A DNA stretch of 64,000 nt from CALNYZ01 sp942490945 (GCA_942490945.1 CALNYZ010000018.1:1612001-1676000); one strand, 5' to 3'. Positions 34,862-44,703 are shown, numbered from the stretch's first letter. The notes: generated from the letters alone by a model not told the origin. Numbers and translations are program-made.

Positions 34862-36679
34862 ATGGCAAAAATAAATGTAACCGACACTATTTTACGCGAT
34901 GCGCATCAGTCGCTGATTGCGACACGCATGCGAACCGAAGATATGCTGCCAATATGTGAGAAGCTGGATAAAGTTGGTTACTGGTCTCTGGAAGTATGGG
35001 GTGGAGCAACGTTTGATGCCTGTGTTCGTTTCCTGAAAGAAGATCCATGGGAACGACTGCGAAAACTGCGCGATGCATTACCCAATACACAATTACAGAT
35101 GTTATTGCGCGGACAAAATTTATTAGGCTACCGACATTACGCGGATGATGTAATCAGGGCTTTTATCGACCGTGCTACAGCCAATGGTATGGATGTGTTT
35201 CGAATTTTTGATGCACTCAATGATGTGCGAAATCTCGAAACTTCGGTCAAGGCTGTAAAAAAGAATAACAAACATGCGCAAGGCACAATTTGTTATACCA
35301 CCAGTCCTGTCCATACGATTGATCAGTTTATTACACTGGCCAAACAACTACAGGACATGGGTTGCGATAGCGTGGCGATTAAGGACATGGCCGGCTTGCT
35401 CACACCATACGTGACAGGTGATCTTGTCAAGGCTCTGACAGAAAACATCAAAATACCAATACAAATTCACGCACACGCCACGGCAGGCGTGGCCAGTATG
35501 TGTCACATGAAAGCCATTGAAAATGGCGCGGTAACTATTGATACAGCCATTTCAGCCTTTGCCGAAGGTTGCAGCCACCCGACAACTGAAAGTATGGTTG
35601 CTGCACTTAAAGACACAGAATATGACACAGGCCTTGATTTGGAACTGTTGCAGGAAATCGGTTTTTATTTTTATGAAATAAGAAAAAAATATCACCAGTT
35701 CGAAAGTGAATTCACCGGACTTGATACACGCGTGCAGGTGAATCAGGTGCCAGGTGGCATGATGTCGAATTTATCAAATCAACTCAAAGATCAAAACGCG
35801 TTGCATCGCATGACCGAAGTATTGGAAGAAATACCGCGAGTGCGTAAAGAGCTTGGCTATCCCCCTCTTGTGACGCCAACTTCACAAATCGTCGGAACCC
35901 AGGCTGTCATGAACGTGCTAACCGGGGAACGTTATAAAACAATCACAAATGAAGTGAAATACTATTTGCAAGGAAGATATGGCAAAGCGCCAGGTCAGGT
36001 CAGCCCGCAAGTTCAGCATATGGCTATCGGCAATGAAGATGTTATTGATTGTCGTCCGGCTGATTTGATACCGGATGAGTTTGAACGATTAAAAAACGAG
36101 ATCAGTGATCTCAGTCAGTCTGAAGAAGACATACTGACGTATGCAATGTTTCCCGATCTTGGCCGTGATTTTTTACAGCAACGAAAAGATGGCACCCTGA
36201 TGCCAGAAGCTTTGGAACCAATTGGTGCTGAATCTGGTAACAACCATGCAGCGACAGAATTTAATGTCAGCATTCATGGTGAAACCTTCCATGTCAAGTT
36301 GACCGGTACGGGTTACAAACACCAGGACAGGCGACCATATTATTTGCAGGTCGATGGTGTGCCGGAAGAAATAATTCTTGAACCGCTGGACGAAATCAGT
36401 CTCGGCGAACATCCAACCAGCAAAAAACACCAGATGGCTGGAGCACGTCCGCGTGCAAACAAGCCGGGGCATGTTACGACGTCTATGCCGGGTACGGTAG
36501 TTGATGTATTGGTTGCTATCGACGATACCGTAACCGCCGGTGCGCCAGTACTGGTCACCGAGGCGATGAAAATGGAAACAGAAATACAGGCACCGATATC
36601 CGGTAAAATAATTGCTATATACGTGAATAAAGGAGATAGCGTGACACCGGATGAGGCGTTAATAGAAATTGAAAGCTAA
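34862..36679 (+). CDS. pycB: Pyruvate carboxylase subunit B / oxaloacetate decarboxylase alpha-like
   Basis: A 605-residue carboxyltransferase. The N-terminal HMGL-like TIM barrel begins with DTILRDAHQSL, containing the metal-binding Asp, and includes GCDSVAIKDMAG and HAHATAGVASM. The C-terminal ~75 residues are a biotinyl domain with biotin lysine in EAMKMETEI. It transfers carboxyl groups from biotin to pyruvate, giving oxaloacetate. The same protein family includes the alpha subunit of the sodium-pumping oxaloacetate decarboxylase, but its membrane partners (OadB, OadG) are absent, and pycA precedes it, so the anaplerotic direction is likely. Confidence 0.85.
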   Translation: MAKINVTDTILRDAHQSLIATRMRTEDMLPICEKLDKVGYWSLEVWGGATFDACVRFLKEDPWERLRKLRDALPNTQLQMLLRGQNLLGYRHYADDVIRAFIDRATANGMDVFRIFDALNDVRNLETSVKAVKKNNKHAQGTICYTTSPVHTIDQFITLAKQLQDMGCDSVAIKDMAGLLTPYVTGDLVKALTENIKIPIQIHAHATAGVASMCHMKAIENGAVTIDTAISAFAEGCSHPTTESMVAALKDTEYDTGLDLELLQEIGFYFYEIRKKYHQFESEFTGLDTRVQVNQVPGGMMSNLSNQLKDQNALHRMTEVLEEIPRVRKELGYPPLVTPTSQIVGTQAVMNVLTGERYKTITNEVKYYLQGRYGKAPGQVSPQVQHMAIGNEDVIDCRPADLIPDEFERLKNEISDLSQSEEDILTYAMFPDLGRDFLQQRKDGTLMPEALEPIGAESGNNHAATEFNVSIHGETFHVKLTGTGYKHQDRRPYYLQVDGVPEEIILEPLDEISLGEHPTSKKHQMAGARPRANKPGHVTTSMPGTVVDVLVAIDDTVTAGAPVLVTEAMKMETEIQAPISGKIIAIYVNKGDSVTPDEALIEIES

Positions 36680-36727
36680 TTAATATATTTTAACCAGCAG
36701 CTGTTTTTACGTTATTATAATAAAACC

Positions 36728-37303
36728 ATGAAATTGATTCTTGCCTCAACCTCACCTTTTCGTAAAGCAATTCTCGAAAAACTGGATATCGAATTTTCAA
36801 CAGACTCTCCTGATGTGGATGAGTCACAAATCGAGAATGAATCAGCCGATGCACTTGTGAAAAGGCTTGCGATTGCCAAGGCACAGGCTGTTGCGAAGCA
36901 CCATAAAAATGCGCTTGTTATCGGATCTGATCAGGTGGCGGTAATCGACAACACAATACTTGGCAAACCAGGCACGCGTGAAAATGCAATCAAACAATTG
37001 TCATATGCATCTGGCAAGAGCGTAATTTTTTATACCGGGCTTTGTGTGTTAAATACCACGACGATGCAGCATCATAGTTGTGTCGAAATATTTGAAGTCA
37101 AGTTCAAGAAACTGTCATTGTCGGCTATTGAAAACTATATCGACAAGGAAAAGCCGTTAAATTGTGCCGGCAGCTTCAAATCAGAAGGCCTTGGTATTGC
37201 CTTGTTTGAAAAACTTCAGGGCGATGATCCAAATACCTTGATTGGCCTGCCGCTGATTCGCACTATAGAGTTTCTTGAATGTGAAGGTATGCCGGTTTTG
37301 TAA
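36728..37303 (+). CDS. yceF: Maf family nucleotide pyrophosphatase (YceF)
   Basis: A 191-residue Maf protein of the YceF subgroup. The N-terminal LILASTSPFRKAILEKL, the GSDQVAVID segment, the LGKPGTREN segment and the CAGSFKSEGLG motif are the hallmarks. YceF hydrolyses m7GTP and related modified nucleotides. The ATG at 36728 follows a 48-base gap after pycB. Its 3' end forms the left arm of a 12-bp inverted repeat that extends past the stop codon. E. coli yceF is also next to yceD-rpmF, so the placement is conserved except for the pycAB insertion. Confidence 0.9.
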   Translation: MKLILASTSPFRKAILEKLDIEFSTDSPDVDESQIENESADALVKRLAIAKAQAVAKHHKNALVIGSDQVAVIDNTILGKPGTRENAIKQLSYASGKSVIFYTGLCVLNTTTMQHHSCVEIFEVKFKKLSLSAIENYIDKEKPLNCAGSFKSEGLGIALFEKLQGDDPNTLIGLPLIRTIEFLECEGMPVL

Positions 37304-37320
37304 TTCTTAACCGGCATACC
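37286..37320. other. Perfect 12-bp inverted repeat spanning the yceF stop codon
   Basis: GGTATGCCGGTT (37286-37297) and its exact complement (37309-37320) are separated by 11 bases. The left arm encodes the last residues of YceF. The structure lies 11 bases beyond the end of the convergent sppA gene. No run of T follows on either side, so it could be a Rho-linked 3' end hairpin or bidirectional mRNA stabiliser. Confidence 0.7.
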
Positions 37321-37330
37321 TGTCAATAAA

Positions 37331-38308
37331 CTACTTCAATTGCGGAGTGGCTGGCTTGACTGATTCCAGTACAACACTACCGGCAGATGCGCCAATACGG
37401 TCTGCAAATTTTTGCAAGAAATCTGGCTTCGGTGTGTAGTTGACAATTTTTTCTGCCTTGACGATTTCGCGCGCGACATAACTACTGCTTCCCAATCCAT
37501 CTATAAGTCCCAACTTTACACTTTCTTCACCAGTCCATACCAGACCACTAAAGAGTTTTGGGTTTTCTTTCAATCGATCACCGCGACCTTTTTTTACCAC
37601 ATCAATAAACTGGCCGTGTATGTTTTTCAGTAGCATTTTAATATGTTGTACATCGTTCGGTTTTGTTTCGCTAAACGGGTCAAGAAAGCCTTTACTTTCA
37701 CCTGCAGTATATAATCGGCGCTCAATACCCAGTTTTTCCATGCCTTTGACAAAACCAAAGCCATTCATGAGCACACCAATTGACCCGACAACGCTCGCTT
37801 TGTCGGCATATATTTCATCTGCGGCTGCGGCAATGTAATAGCCGCCTGAAGCGCAGATGTCACTGATTACCGCATAGAGTTTTTTGTTCGGATATTTTTT
37901 CCGCAGTCGAACAATCTCATCGTTTATGTAACCTGCCTGTACCGGGCTACCGCCGGGACTATTAATACGCAAAATAACCGCTTTGCTGTGTTTATTTTTA
38001 AAAGCGTTTCGCATTCCTGTAACAATCGTATCTGCATTGGCATCGGTGCCTGCAGAAATCACCCCTTCAATATCGACAAGACCGGTATGATCATCAGAAG
38101 TTTTTGTTGAAGTCTTTTCGCCAGGGAAATAAACCATGAAAAGTATCAGTAGCAAATAGGCTGCAAAAAATCCTTTAAAGAATATGTTCCAACGGCGGGT
38201 GCGACGTTGTTCATTTACCGAGGCAAAGGCAAGTTTCGCCAGGATTTCTTTTTCAAAATTCGGGTCGTGCTCTGAATTGTTTTCAGTTGGTTCCGTTTTA
38301 TTAAACAT
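37331..38308 (-). CDS. sppA: Signal peptide peptidase SppA (36K type, S49 family)
   Basis: A 325-residue inner-membrane serine protease with a single N-terminal anchor (about 42-62, WNIFFKGFFAAYLLLILFMVYF region). The protease domain carries LRINSPGGSPVQAG and the nucleophilic serine in CASGGYYIAAAADEI, with a candidate base lysine in ESKGFLDPF. It degrades leftover signal peptides and perhaps other membrane stubs. The length matches the single-domain 36K type of SppA rather than the 67K tandem of E. coli. It is convergent with yceF. Confidence 0.9.
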   Translation of the reverse strand: MFNKTEPTENNSEHDPNFEKEILAKLAFASVNEQRRTRRWNIFFKGFFAAYLLLILFMVYFPGEKTSTKTSDDHTGLVDIEGVISAGTDANADTIVTGMRNAFKNKHSKAVILRINSPGGSPVQAGYINDEIVRLRKKYPNKKLYAVISDICASGGYYIAAAADEIYADKASVVGSIGVLMNGFGFVKGMEKLGIERRLYTAGESKGFLDPFSETKPNDVQHIKMLLKNIHGQFIDVVKKGRGDRLKENPKLFSGLVWTGEESVKLGLIDGLGSSSYVAREIVKAEKIVNYTPKPDFLQKFADRIGASAGSVVLESVKPATPQLK

Positions 38309-38351
38309 TGTTTAAATCCATTATTAATAGTGGAATGAGGTGCACAGCAAA

Positions 38352-39023
38352 TTATTCATTTGCGGCATATGTGTATTGATTAAGTAACAAATTATGCAAG
38401 GCATCAAGGTTATCAACACACGCTAACGGGTTGAATAATTTTAAACGATCAGCCGCATGTGCGCCATGTGTAATGGCTATACAGTCACATCCGGCATTGG
38501 TGGCCATCTGCAAATCATATTCCGTGTCGCCTACCATTAATGTTTCGGCAGCGGTCATGCCCATTTCCGACATCAGATCCTGCAACATTTGCGGATGTGG
38601 TTTTGAAAACGCTTCATCTGCACATCTTGTCGCATGAAAATAGCGGCCAGTTGACGTTTCATCAAGCACCTTGTTCAGTCCTGCACGGCCTTTTCCGGTT
38701 GCCACGCCAAGGTAAAAACCTTGTTCTTGTAATGCGACAAGCAAAGCAACCGCGCCTTCAAATAAAATACTGGGCGTTTTATCGGTGAAGAGAAAATGTT
38801 GGCGGTAATTTTCTACCAATTTTTGATACGTCATGGAGTCGAGTTCAGGGTAAATCTTGCTGATAGCCTCCCTTAAGCCAAGGCCGATAATGTCAGACAA
38901 GCTGTCATTGTCGCGGTATGGCAATCCCGTATCGTTAATTGCTGCACGCATGCAATTCGTGATGCGTGTAACGGAATCCATCAGCGTGCCATCCCAGTCA
39001 AATACGATAAATTTATATTTCAT
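38352..39023 (-). CDS. HAD superfamily phosphatase
   Basis: A 223-residue haloacid dehalogenase-fold phosphatase of subfamily IA. The four motifs are visible: FDWDGTLMDS with the nucleophilic Asp, ATGKGRAG, the lysine in SKPHPQM and VGDTEYDLQMATNAG. A helical cap fills residues about 15-85. It resembles phosphoglycolate phosphatase-like proteins that lie next to rluC in Pseudomonas and Vibrio. It overlaps the rluC start/stop region by 11 bases, so it is coupled to rluC. Substrate unknown. Confidence 0.87.
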   Translation of the reverse strand: MKYKFIVFDWDGTLMDSVTRITNCMRAAINDTGLPYRDNDSLSDIIGLGLREAISKIYPELDSMTYQKLVENYRQHFLFTDKTPSILFEGAVALLVALQEQGFYLGVATGKGRAGLNKVLDETSTGRYFHATRCADEAFSKPHPQMLQDLMSEMGMTAAETLMVGDTEYDLQMATNAGCDCIAITHGAHAADRLKLFNPLACVDNLDALHNLLLNQYTYAANE

Positions 39024-39969
39024 ACACTGTTGCTAAATCCAGGTTCGTCAATACTGCTGTTAAATTGTCATCGAGCGGCGCACATATTTTCAGGTGTTGT
39101 CCGGATTCTGGTAAGGTAAATTCAAGCTCAGCGGCGTGTAAAAACATGCGTTTTAAACCTATATTTTTCATCTGGCGGTTAAAATCAGAATCACCGTATT
39201 TTTCATCACCGGCAATCGGATGCTGCACGGATTGCGAATGTACCCTGATTTGATGGGTACGACCGGTCTTGATTTCAATGGCAGCGAAAGTGGCGAGCCG
39301 ACAGGTATCCAGAACATGAAAGAAAGTTTCAGCCTTCTTGCCTTCTGCAGAATCAACTCTGACGATACGCTCACCTGAAGTGACGATATTTTTCTTAAGC
39401 GGCTTGGTGACCTTGAATTCTTTGCGCGATATGTTGCCTTTTAATAATGCCAGATAGCGTTTTTTGATCGTATGCTCACGCAGCATCTCGTGTAGCGTAC
39501 GCAACATACTACGTCGCTTGGCAATAAGCAGACATCCGGATGTGTCACGATCGAGCCGGTGAACCAGTTCAAGAAATGGGCTATTTTCACGGCTACTACG
39601 CAGTGTTTCAATCAATCCATGTGAGATTCCACTGCCGCCATGCACGGCCATACCGTATGGTTTGTTAAGAATAATCAGGCGTTCGTCTTCATATAAAATT
39701 GATGATTCAAGTCGGTCAATATTGTAAGCAGAGGGAGTAAATTCGCTACCTTCACTGCGCCGAACAGGCGGGATTCTGACTTCATCGCCAACTTTGAGAC
39801 GATAATGTGGCTTGATACGGCCTTTGTTAACCCTGACCTCACCCGTTCGCACTATGCGGTAAACCAGGCTTCTCGGCACACCTTTAAGGTGCGTCAGGAG
39901 AAAGTTATCGAGTCGCTGACCTTCTGAATGGATGTTTATTTGTACAAATTCTACGTTATTAACCGACAT
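39013..39969 (-). CDS. rluC: Ribosomal large subunit pseudouridine synthase C
   Basis: A 318-residue pseudouridine synthase of the RsuA/RluA group. An N-terminal S4 RNA-binding domain (about 15-75) precedes the catalytic domain, with its aspartate in HRLDRDTSG (about 143). RluC modifies three uridines of 23S rRNA (955, 2504, 2580 in E. coli). Neighbour: it is divergent from rne, with 473 bases between, the same arrangement as E. coli rluC-rne. Family assignment to RluC rather than RluD is by this neighbour order. Confidence 0.93.
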   Translation of the reverse strand: MSVNNVEFVQINIHSEGQRLDNFLLTHLKGVPRSLVYRIVRTGEVRVNKGRIKPHYRLKVGDEVRIPPVRRSEGSEFTPSAYNIDRLESSILYEDERLIILNKPYGMAVHGGSGISHGLIETLRSSRENSPFLELVHRLDRDTSGCLLIAKRRSMLRTLHEMLREHTIKKRYLALLKGNISRKEFKVTKPLKKNIVTSGERIVRVDSAEGKKAETFFHVLDTCRLATFAAIEIKTGRTHQIRVHSQSVQHPIAGDEKYGDSDFNRQMKNIGLKRMFLHAAELEFTLPESGQHLKICAPLDDNLTAVLTNLDLATVYEI

Positions 39970-40061
39970 GGGCAGCGAATACAGACCTTAAAACGGAGCA
40001 AAGCAGGAGTTTAGCAGTTTTTGTTTCCGGATATAGGGCGATAGAAGCCAATAATAGATGA

Positions 40062-40090
40062 TTGATGCAATTAATACGTACTGCTATTAT
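40062..40090 (+). promoter_or_regulatory. Candidate sigma-70 promoter of rne
   Basis: TTGATG (40062-40067), a 17-base spacer and TATTAT (40085-40090) form the best sigma-70 match in the rluC-rne gap. Start of transcription would be near 40097, giving a leader of about 345 bases before the rne start, similar to the long autoregulated rne leader of E. coli (361 bases). Confidence 0.5.
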
Positions 40091-40096
40091 AAAGGT

Positions 40097-40442
40097 AGCG
40101 TAACGTCTATGTCACATTGCACCAAGATAGTGCAAATGGAATCTGACCATTATAAACACTCTTTCGTCAGGTTTTCGTAATACAGCGCAATACGCCACAG
40201 TTTTAGCTATTTAATAGCACGACCACGGGTATTTTAAAGGGCATTTTTAGCCAGCAATTTACCGGTGAAAAATTAAAAATTTAGTGTTCCCGCGAGACCA
40301 TCGGCCAGTCGGGACAAATACGATATACACACAAACAAGAACTCTCACGTCAATTCGTGGAGCGGCTCGTGTGTACGTACTGGCTAACCGGGCTATTGCT
40401 CATCATGGTCTCCTGGTACGCCAGAACAAGAAGGTTTATTAC
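40097..40442 (+). promoter_or_regulatory. Probable long 5' leader of rne
   Basis: About 345 bases without a credible gene between the candidate promoter and the rne start. It includes a small hairpin-like element (CTGG TACG CCAG) 30 bases before the start and a ribosome site AGAAGG (40428-40433). By analogy with E. coli, where RNase E controls its own mRNA through leader stem-loops, it probably senses RNase E level. I could not identify the E. coli hairpins by eye. The remaining bases from 39970 hold only the divergent promoter region. Confidence 0.5.
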
Positions 40443-42938
40443 ATGAAAAGAATGCTCTTTAACGCCACGCAGGCGGAAGAACTGCGCGTGGCGCTGGTTG
40501 ATGGCCAACATTTATATGACATCGACATCGAATCCACCAGTCGTGAATCCAAAAAATCCAATATCTACAAAGGTCGAATCACCCGGGTTGAACCCAGCCT
40601 GGAAGCAGCCTTCGTCGACTATGGTGCAGACCGACACGGTTTTTTACCCTTAAAAGAAATATCACGCCAGTACTTTAAGGAAGGTGTTGACCTCAGAAAT
40701 GGCAGGGTCAACATTCGCGATGCGATTGACGAAAACCAGGAAATTATTATCCAGGTGGTCAAAGAAGAGCGCGGTAACAAGGGTGCTGCACTCACCTCTT
40801 TTATCAGTCTTGCTGGTCGCTACCTGGTTCTGATGCCAAATAACCCGAGAGCCGGCGGGGTTTCGCGTCGAATTGAAGGTGATGAACGCTCTGATGCACG
40901 TGATGCCCTGTCTGAACTGGTGCTTCCAGATGATATGGGCATGATTATTCGCACAGCGGGTGTGGGTAAAAGTGTTGAAGAATTACAGTGGGATTTGGAC
41001 TATTTATTACAACTGTGGCAATCGATTGACGAAGCATCGAAGCAACGTGCTGCGCCCTTTCTGATTTATCAGGAAAGCAATATTATCACACGTGCAATTC
41101 GGGATTATTTCCGTACGGACATCAGCGAAATTATTGTTGATGAGCCGGAGATGTATGAAAAAACGCGCCAGTTTATGACGCAGGTAATGCCACATAATTT
41201 AGGTAAGATTAAATTATACACTGACGCTATTCCTCTCTTTACCCGTTATCAGATTGAATCACAAATTGAATCAGCGTTTCAGCGCGAAGTGCGATTACCA
41301 TCAGGTGGCGCAATCGTCATTGACCATACAGAAGCATTGATATCGATTGATATCAACTCTTCTCGTGCAACCAAAGGCGCGGATATTGAAGAGACCGCCC
41401 TGAATACAAACCTTGAAGCAGCCGATGAGCTTGCTCGTCAATTACGTTTGCGTGATATCGGTGGTTTGATTGTTATCGACTTTATTGATATGACACCAGC
41501 GCGAAATCAACGTGAAGTCGAAAACCGGTTACGTGATGCATTAAAAATTGATCGGGCACGTGTTCAGGTTGGCCGTATATCACGTTTTGGCTTGTTGGAA
41601 ATGTCACGACAGCGATTACGTCCGGCGCTTGGCGAATCCATGCAGCTGGTTTGTCCACGTTGTAGTGGTCAAGGTACTATCCGTGGTGTTGAATCGATCG
41701 CGCTTTCTATATTGCGTATCATCGAAGAAGAAGCCATGAAAGAAAATACCGGTCGTATCGTGGCGCAAATGCCTATTGAGGTAGCGACTTTCCTGTTGAA
41801 TGAAAAACGTGACATGCTATCAACAATTGAGTCACGTCAGAAAATCAATATTGTTGTTATACCGGATGCCGAACTTGAAACCCCACATTTTCATATAAAT
41901 CGCATACGGGGAAATGAGCAGGAAATGGAAAATGATCTCTACAGTTATGAGATGACAACCAGGGAAGAAGTCGTTGTCCCGACTACTGCTACACCACTAA
42001 GAGAAATTCCGGAAACACCAGCTGTAAAAACGGTACTCCCTTCTACGCCAATACCAACACAAGCAAAACCGGGGCTATTTATTCGTCTCTGGTTAGCGCT
42101 GTTTGGTACCGGTAAGAAAAAACCTCGACGCACTGACAAACCTGTACGCGAGAAAAATAATACCAATCAGCGTGGTAATGCGCGTCGACAGAATCGCACT
42201 GGCGGAGCTAATCCACGTAACAAGCAGAAACAAGCCGCTGCACCATCTTCTCAGGGTGATACGCAAACACCTCAGGCAGGTAATACGAATAAACAAACCA
42301 GACAATCACGCCCAAGAAAATCACAATCCGGGAATTCACAACGTCGGCAAAATCAGCAAACTGGCCAGACAGCTGATCAGAATGCCAACACCAACACCAA
42401 CGTCAAGACTCCAACGGAACAAACTCAAGCTGCAACTGATCAAAATCAGGCTCAACCAAAAAGAAATGAAGGAAGACCCGAGCGAGGAAATCGTTCCGGA
42501 TCACGCCGTACAGGTCAGAATCGTCAGGGACAAGATAGAAATCGTAACAGAGCGACGTCTGAAAATGGTGCCGCTACACCGGAGATACCTGACAGCTCTC
42601 AACCGAAAAGCGAATCCCGGCAAAAAGAAACAGCTAATGGTGGCTCGGCTAGTCAGCATGTAGCAGCAGATAAATCAGGTGCAAGCCAGTCAATTCAGCC
42701 CAGTCAAACCAAACCGCATGAATCGAAAGAAGCGTCAATTACAAATGATACTGCGCAGTTAAAGCCAGATACAGGTTCGGTGCCGACTCAAACGTCAACA
42801 AATTCTGCTACACGTTCGGCAACAAAAAATGAGAATATAAGTAATGATGCCAGTGAACCAAAGCTCACCCAGGTATTTACCAAGCCAACGGATAATGTTG
42901 AAACAGCCGAGGCAAATTCTACTTCGAAAAATGACTAG
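40443..42938 (+). CDS. rne: Ribonuclease E (Rne)
   Basis: An 831-residue endoribonuclease that scaffolds the RNA degradosome. The N-terminal catalytic half is well conserved: [10 protein letters not shown], then an S1 domain ([20 protein letters not shown], about 38-57), the DNase I-like active site aspartates in [12 protein letters not shown] and VIDFIDM, and the zinc-link CPRC near 405. The C-terminal ~310 residues are low-complexity, rich in Gln, Asn, Thr, Lys and Arg, as in degradosome scaffolds, and bind RNA and partner enzymes. ATG at 40443 is set by homology to E. coli and by an AGAAGG site; the frame stays open upstream to 40284 but without domain. The 3' end overlaps the tyrosine phosphatase gene by four bases. 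Confidence 0.95.
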   Translation: MKRMLFNATQAEELRVALVDGQHLYDIDIESTSRESKKSNIYKGRITRVEPSLEAAFVDYGADRHGFLPLKEISRQYFKEGVDLRNGRVNIRDAIDENQEIIIQVVKEERGNKGAALTSFISLAGRYLVLMPNNPRAGGVSRRIEGDERSDARDALSELVLPDDMGMIIRTAGVGKSVEELQWDLDYLLQLWQSIDEASKQRAAPFLIYQESNIITRAIRDYFRTDISEIIVDEPEMYEKTRQFMTQVMPHNLGKIKLYTDAIPLFTRYQIESQIESAFQREVRLPSGGAIVIDHTEALISIDINSSRATKGADIEETALNTNLEAADELARQLRLRDIGGLIVIDFIDMTPARNQREVENRLRDALKIDRARVQVGRISRFGLLEMSRQRLRPALGESMQLVCPRCSGQGTIRGVESIALSILRIIEEEAMKENTGRIVAQMPIEVATFLLNEKRDMLSTIESRQKINIVVIPDAELETPHFHINRIRGNEQEMENDLYSYEMTTREEVVVPTTATPLREIPETPAVKTVLPSTPIPTQAKPGLFIRLWLALFGTGKKKPRRTDKPVREKNNTNQRGNARRQNRTGGANPRNKQKQAAAPSSQGDTQTPQAGNTNKQTRQSRPRKSQSGNSQRRQNQQTGQTADQNANTNTNVKTPTEQTQAATDQNQAQPKRNEGRPERGNRSGSRRTGQNRQGQDRNRNRATSENGAATPEIPDSSQPKSESRQKETANGGSASQHVAADKSGASQSIQPSQTKPHESKEASITNDTAQLKPDTGSVPTQTSTNSATRSATKNENISNDASEPKLTQVFTKPTDNVETAEANSTSKND

Positions 42939-43420
42939 TTATTAAAGTTATTGGATTTAATATGGTCGAGTAGCCCTTTCGCGGCGATCTCGACCATATC
43001 GAATACTTTTTCAAAACCTTTTGAACCACCATAATATGGATCAGGAACTTCCGTTATGGCTAATTCTGGCGCGAAATCCATAAATAATTGCAGCTGCGAC
43101 TTACCGTCTGCTGGTTGTAATTTCCGTAAACTTGCCAGATTATCGTTATCCATCGCAAGAATATAATCAAACTTGTGGAAGTCATCGCTACTAACACGTC
43201 TTGCGCGTTGCGTGCTGAGATCAATACCACGAGTACGAGCAGTTTGTTGCGCACGCGGGTCAGGTTGTTCACCTACATGATAGGCATGCGTCCCTGCCGA
43301 ATCGGTGTGAATGGATTCATTCAAAGGTGAATTGCTTACCAAATGTTGGAATACGCCTTCGGCGGTCGGTGATCGACAAATATTTCCCATACATACAAAC
43401 AGGACATTAATAATTTTCAT
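42935..43420 (-). CDS. Low molecular weight protein tyrosine phosphatase
   Basis: A 161-residue phosphatase. The signature CX5R loop is CMGNICRS near residue 10, and the general acid aspartate lies in VPDPYYGG near 125. The ATG at 43420 is preferred because the family begins with this [21 protein letters not shown] strand; an upstream 12-residue extension to 43456 is not conserved. LMW-PTPs of this kind dephosphorylate tyrosine kinases in capsule regulation or other targets. No kinase gene is adjacent. In Pseudomonas the same gene sits in the rne-kdsB region. It is convergent with and overlaps rne by four bases. Confidence 0.93.
   Translation of the reverse strand: MKIINVLFVCMGNICRSPTAEGVFQHLVSNSPLNESIHTDSAGTHAYHVGEQPDPRAQQTARTRGIDLSTQRARRVSSDDFHKFDYILAMDNDNLASLRKLQPADGKSQLQLFMDFAPELAITEVPDPYYGGSKGFEKVFDMVEIAAKGLLDHIKSNNFNN
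42961..42998. repeat. 10-bp inverted repeat downstream of rne
   Basis: TATGGTCGAG and its exact complement enclose an 18-base loop, starting 23 bases after the rne stop and lying inside the tyrosine phosphatase 3' end. No run of T follows, so termination of rne by this structure is only a possibility. Confidence 0.35.
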
Positions 43421-43533
43421 GCTATCTCGTGATAGTAAAACAGAAACTGAATACAATATTTAAATATTATAACAGTACTTGAAAAAATAAGTCACTACAG
43501 TTGATTTTCAAATTGAACACCAGATGCCCAATG

Positions 43534-44691
43534 TTAATCACCTATTAACGTGGTAAATATTTCATTTAAGGTTGCATAAGTCTCATTTGCCGCCTCGTTT
43601 AAATCGAGGCTTTTGTTTACAACCACTTCGTTCTGTGAAATAAAGCTTTCCATGATTGCATGCAATTCCTGCTCCTGATATTCAAGCAGATCCATTTTTG
43701 ATATTGTACTGCGCAATTCCCTGACCATATTTTCCAGGACCGCTGTTGTGTCCCTGTTTCGCTCCATAAACTGGCTATTGATTTTTACAATTGTATTTTT
43801 GACAAGATCAATAATTTCCTGGCGATTACGTTTGATACGGTTTTCTGTTGCAATTGCCTTGGCTCTGTCTTCTGCACTATTTCCCAATGCACCGAGAATA
43901 TCCTTGAGTTTTCCATATTTTAATTCATCATCCAACGGCATATTTTTAATTAAAATTGAAGAGTGCTTGTAATTCACAAAGGTTTTGGCATCAATATCAA
44001 AGAATCGTCCTTTGTCTTTTGCCGCGTCCATAACACTTGCTTCCATAGGGGAAACAACACCGGTATTGCTCAAATTTAAAATATGTTCATCATCCCTGAG
44101 TTGAACGGTACACTTTAATTCGAGTCGCTGTATCGCTTCAATTATACAGTCGCTTAATTCTTTGTAATCTTTACAATTTGAGCTGGTTTCGAAAAAATGA
44201 ATTACAATACCTAATTCACTTGTATATCGCATCGCATCCATGGCGACTTCACGTGAAAAAGCCAATTCCTGTTCTATTTTTTCGATATCAATTTTGGAAT
44301 TCGCCGCTACTTCTTGTCGGTTTTCCAGACATCGTTCTATTTTCTTAAGCAGTTCATCGTGGTCGTAGGGTTTTGGAATATAGTCTTCTGCACCAACTTC
44401 ATAACCTCGTAAGCGTTCTTCAGTCGATGTTAATGCTGAAACAAATATGACAGGTATTAAACGCGTAGCATTATTTTGTTTTAATTTTTCACAAGTAGTA
44501 TAGCCATCGATACCGGGCATTGAAATGTCCAACAAGATGACATCAGGGGCAAAACTTTCTACTTGCTCAAGGCATTCTTCTCCTGAATAGACCAGCTTTA
44601 ATTCGTACTTGTCTTCCATGATCTCTTCGATGACCATCTGATTCATGGGTTCATCATCAACAGAGAGTATCTTATAGCGTCCAGTATCCAT
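43534..44691 (-). CDS. Response regulator with C-terminal GAF-like/coiled-coil output
   Basis: A 385-residue response regulator. Residues about 5-125 are a complete receiver with SVDDEPMN, the phosphorylatable Asp in VILLDISMPGIDG and the lysine in IPKPYDHDE. A helical stretch (about 135-165) leads to a middle region of about 120 residues that looks like a degenerate GAF fold, then a long helical C-terminus. It has no DNA-binding domain, so it must act through protein contacts. The start at 44691 is fixed by AAGGAAG just upstream (44697-44703); a longer start at 44760 is not supported. It is divergent from the adjacent kinase gene and is probably its partner. I do not recognise the output domain. 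Confidence 0.8.
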   Translation of the reverse strand: MDTGRYKILSVDDEPMNQMVIEEIMEDKYELKLVYSGEECLEQVESFAPDVILLDISMPGIDGYTTCEKLKQNNATRLIPVIFVSALTSTEERLRGYEVGAEDYIPKPYDHDELLKKIERCLENRQEVAANSKIDIEKIEQELAFSREVAMDAMRYTSELGIVIHFFETSSNCKDYKELSDCIIEAIQRLELKCTVQLRDDEHILNLSNTGVVSPMEASVMDAAKDKGRFFDIDAKTFVNYKHSSILIKNMPLDDELKYGKLKDILGALGNSAEDRAKAIATENRIKRNRQEIIDLVKNTIVKINSQFMERNRDTTAVLENMVRELRSTISKMDLLEYQEQELHAIMESFISQNEVVVNKSLDLNEAANETYATLNEIFTTLIGD

Positions 44692-44696
44692 TGCCG

Positions 44697-44703
44697 CTTC
44701 CTT
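44697..44703 (-). promoter_or_regulatory. Ribosome binding site fixing the start of the response regulator gene
   Basis: AAGGAAG on the minus strand, five bases before the ATG at 44691. It rules out the upstream in-frame ATG at 44760. Confidence 0.8.

Noticed and set aside
33419..36679. Acetyl-CoA carboxylase (accC) or sodium-pumping oxaloacetate decarboxylase
   Set aside because: No accB and no oadB/oadG genes are adjacent; the pair of carboxylase plus biotinyl carboxyltransferase fits two-subunit pyruvate carboxylase better.
42103..42663. A second long frame (186 residues) inside the rne tail
   Set aside because: It lies wholly within the low-complexity part of rne in another frame, where repetitive codons keep other frames open. 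No ribosome site or recognisable domain.
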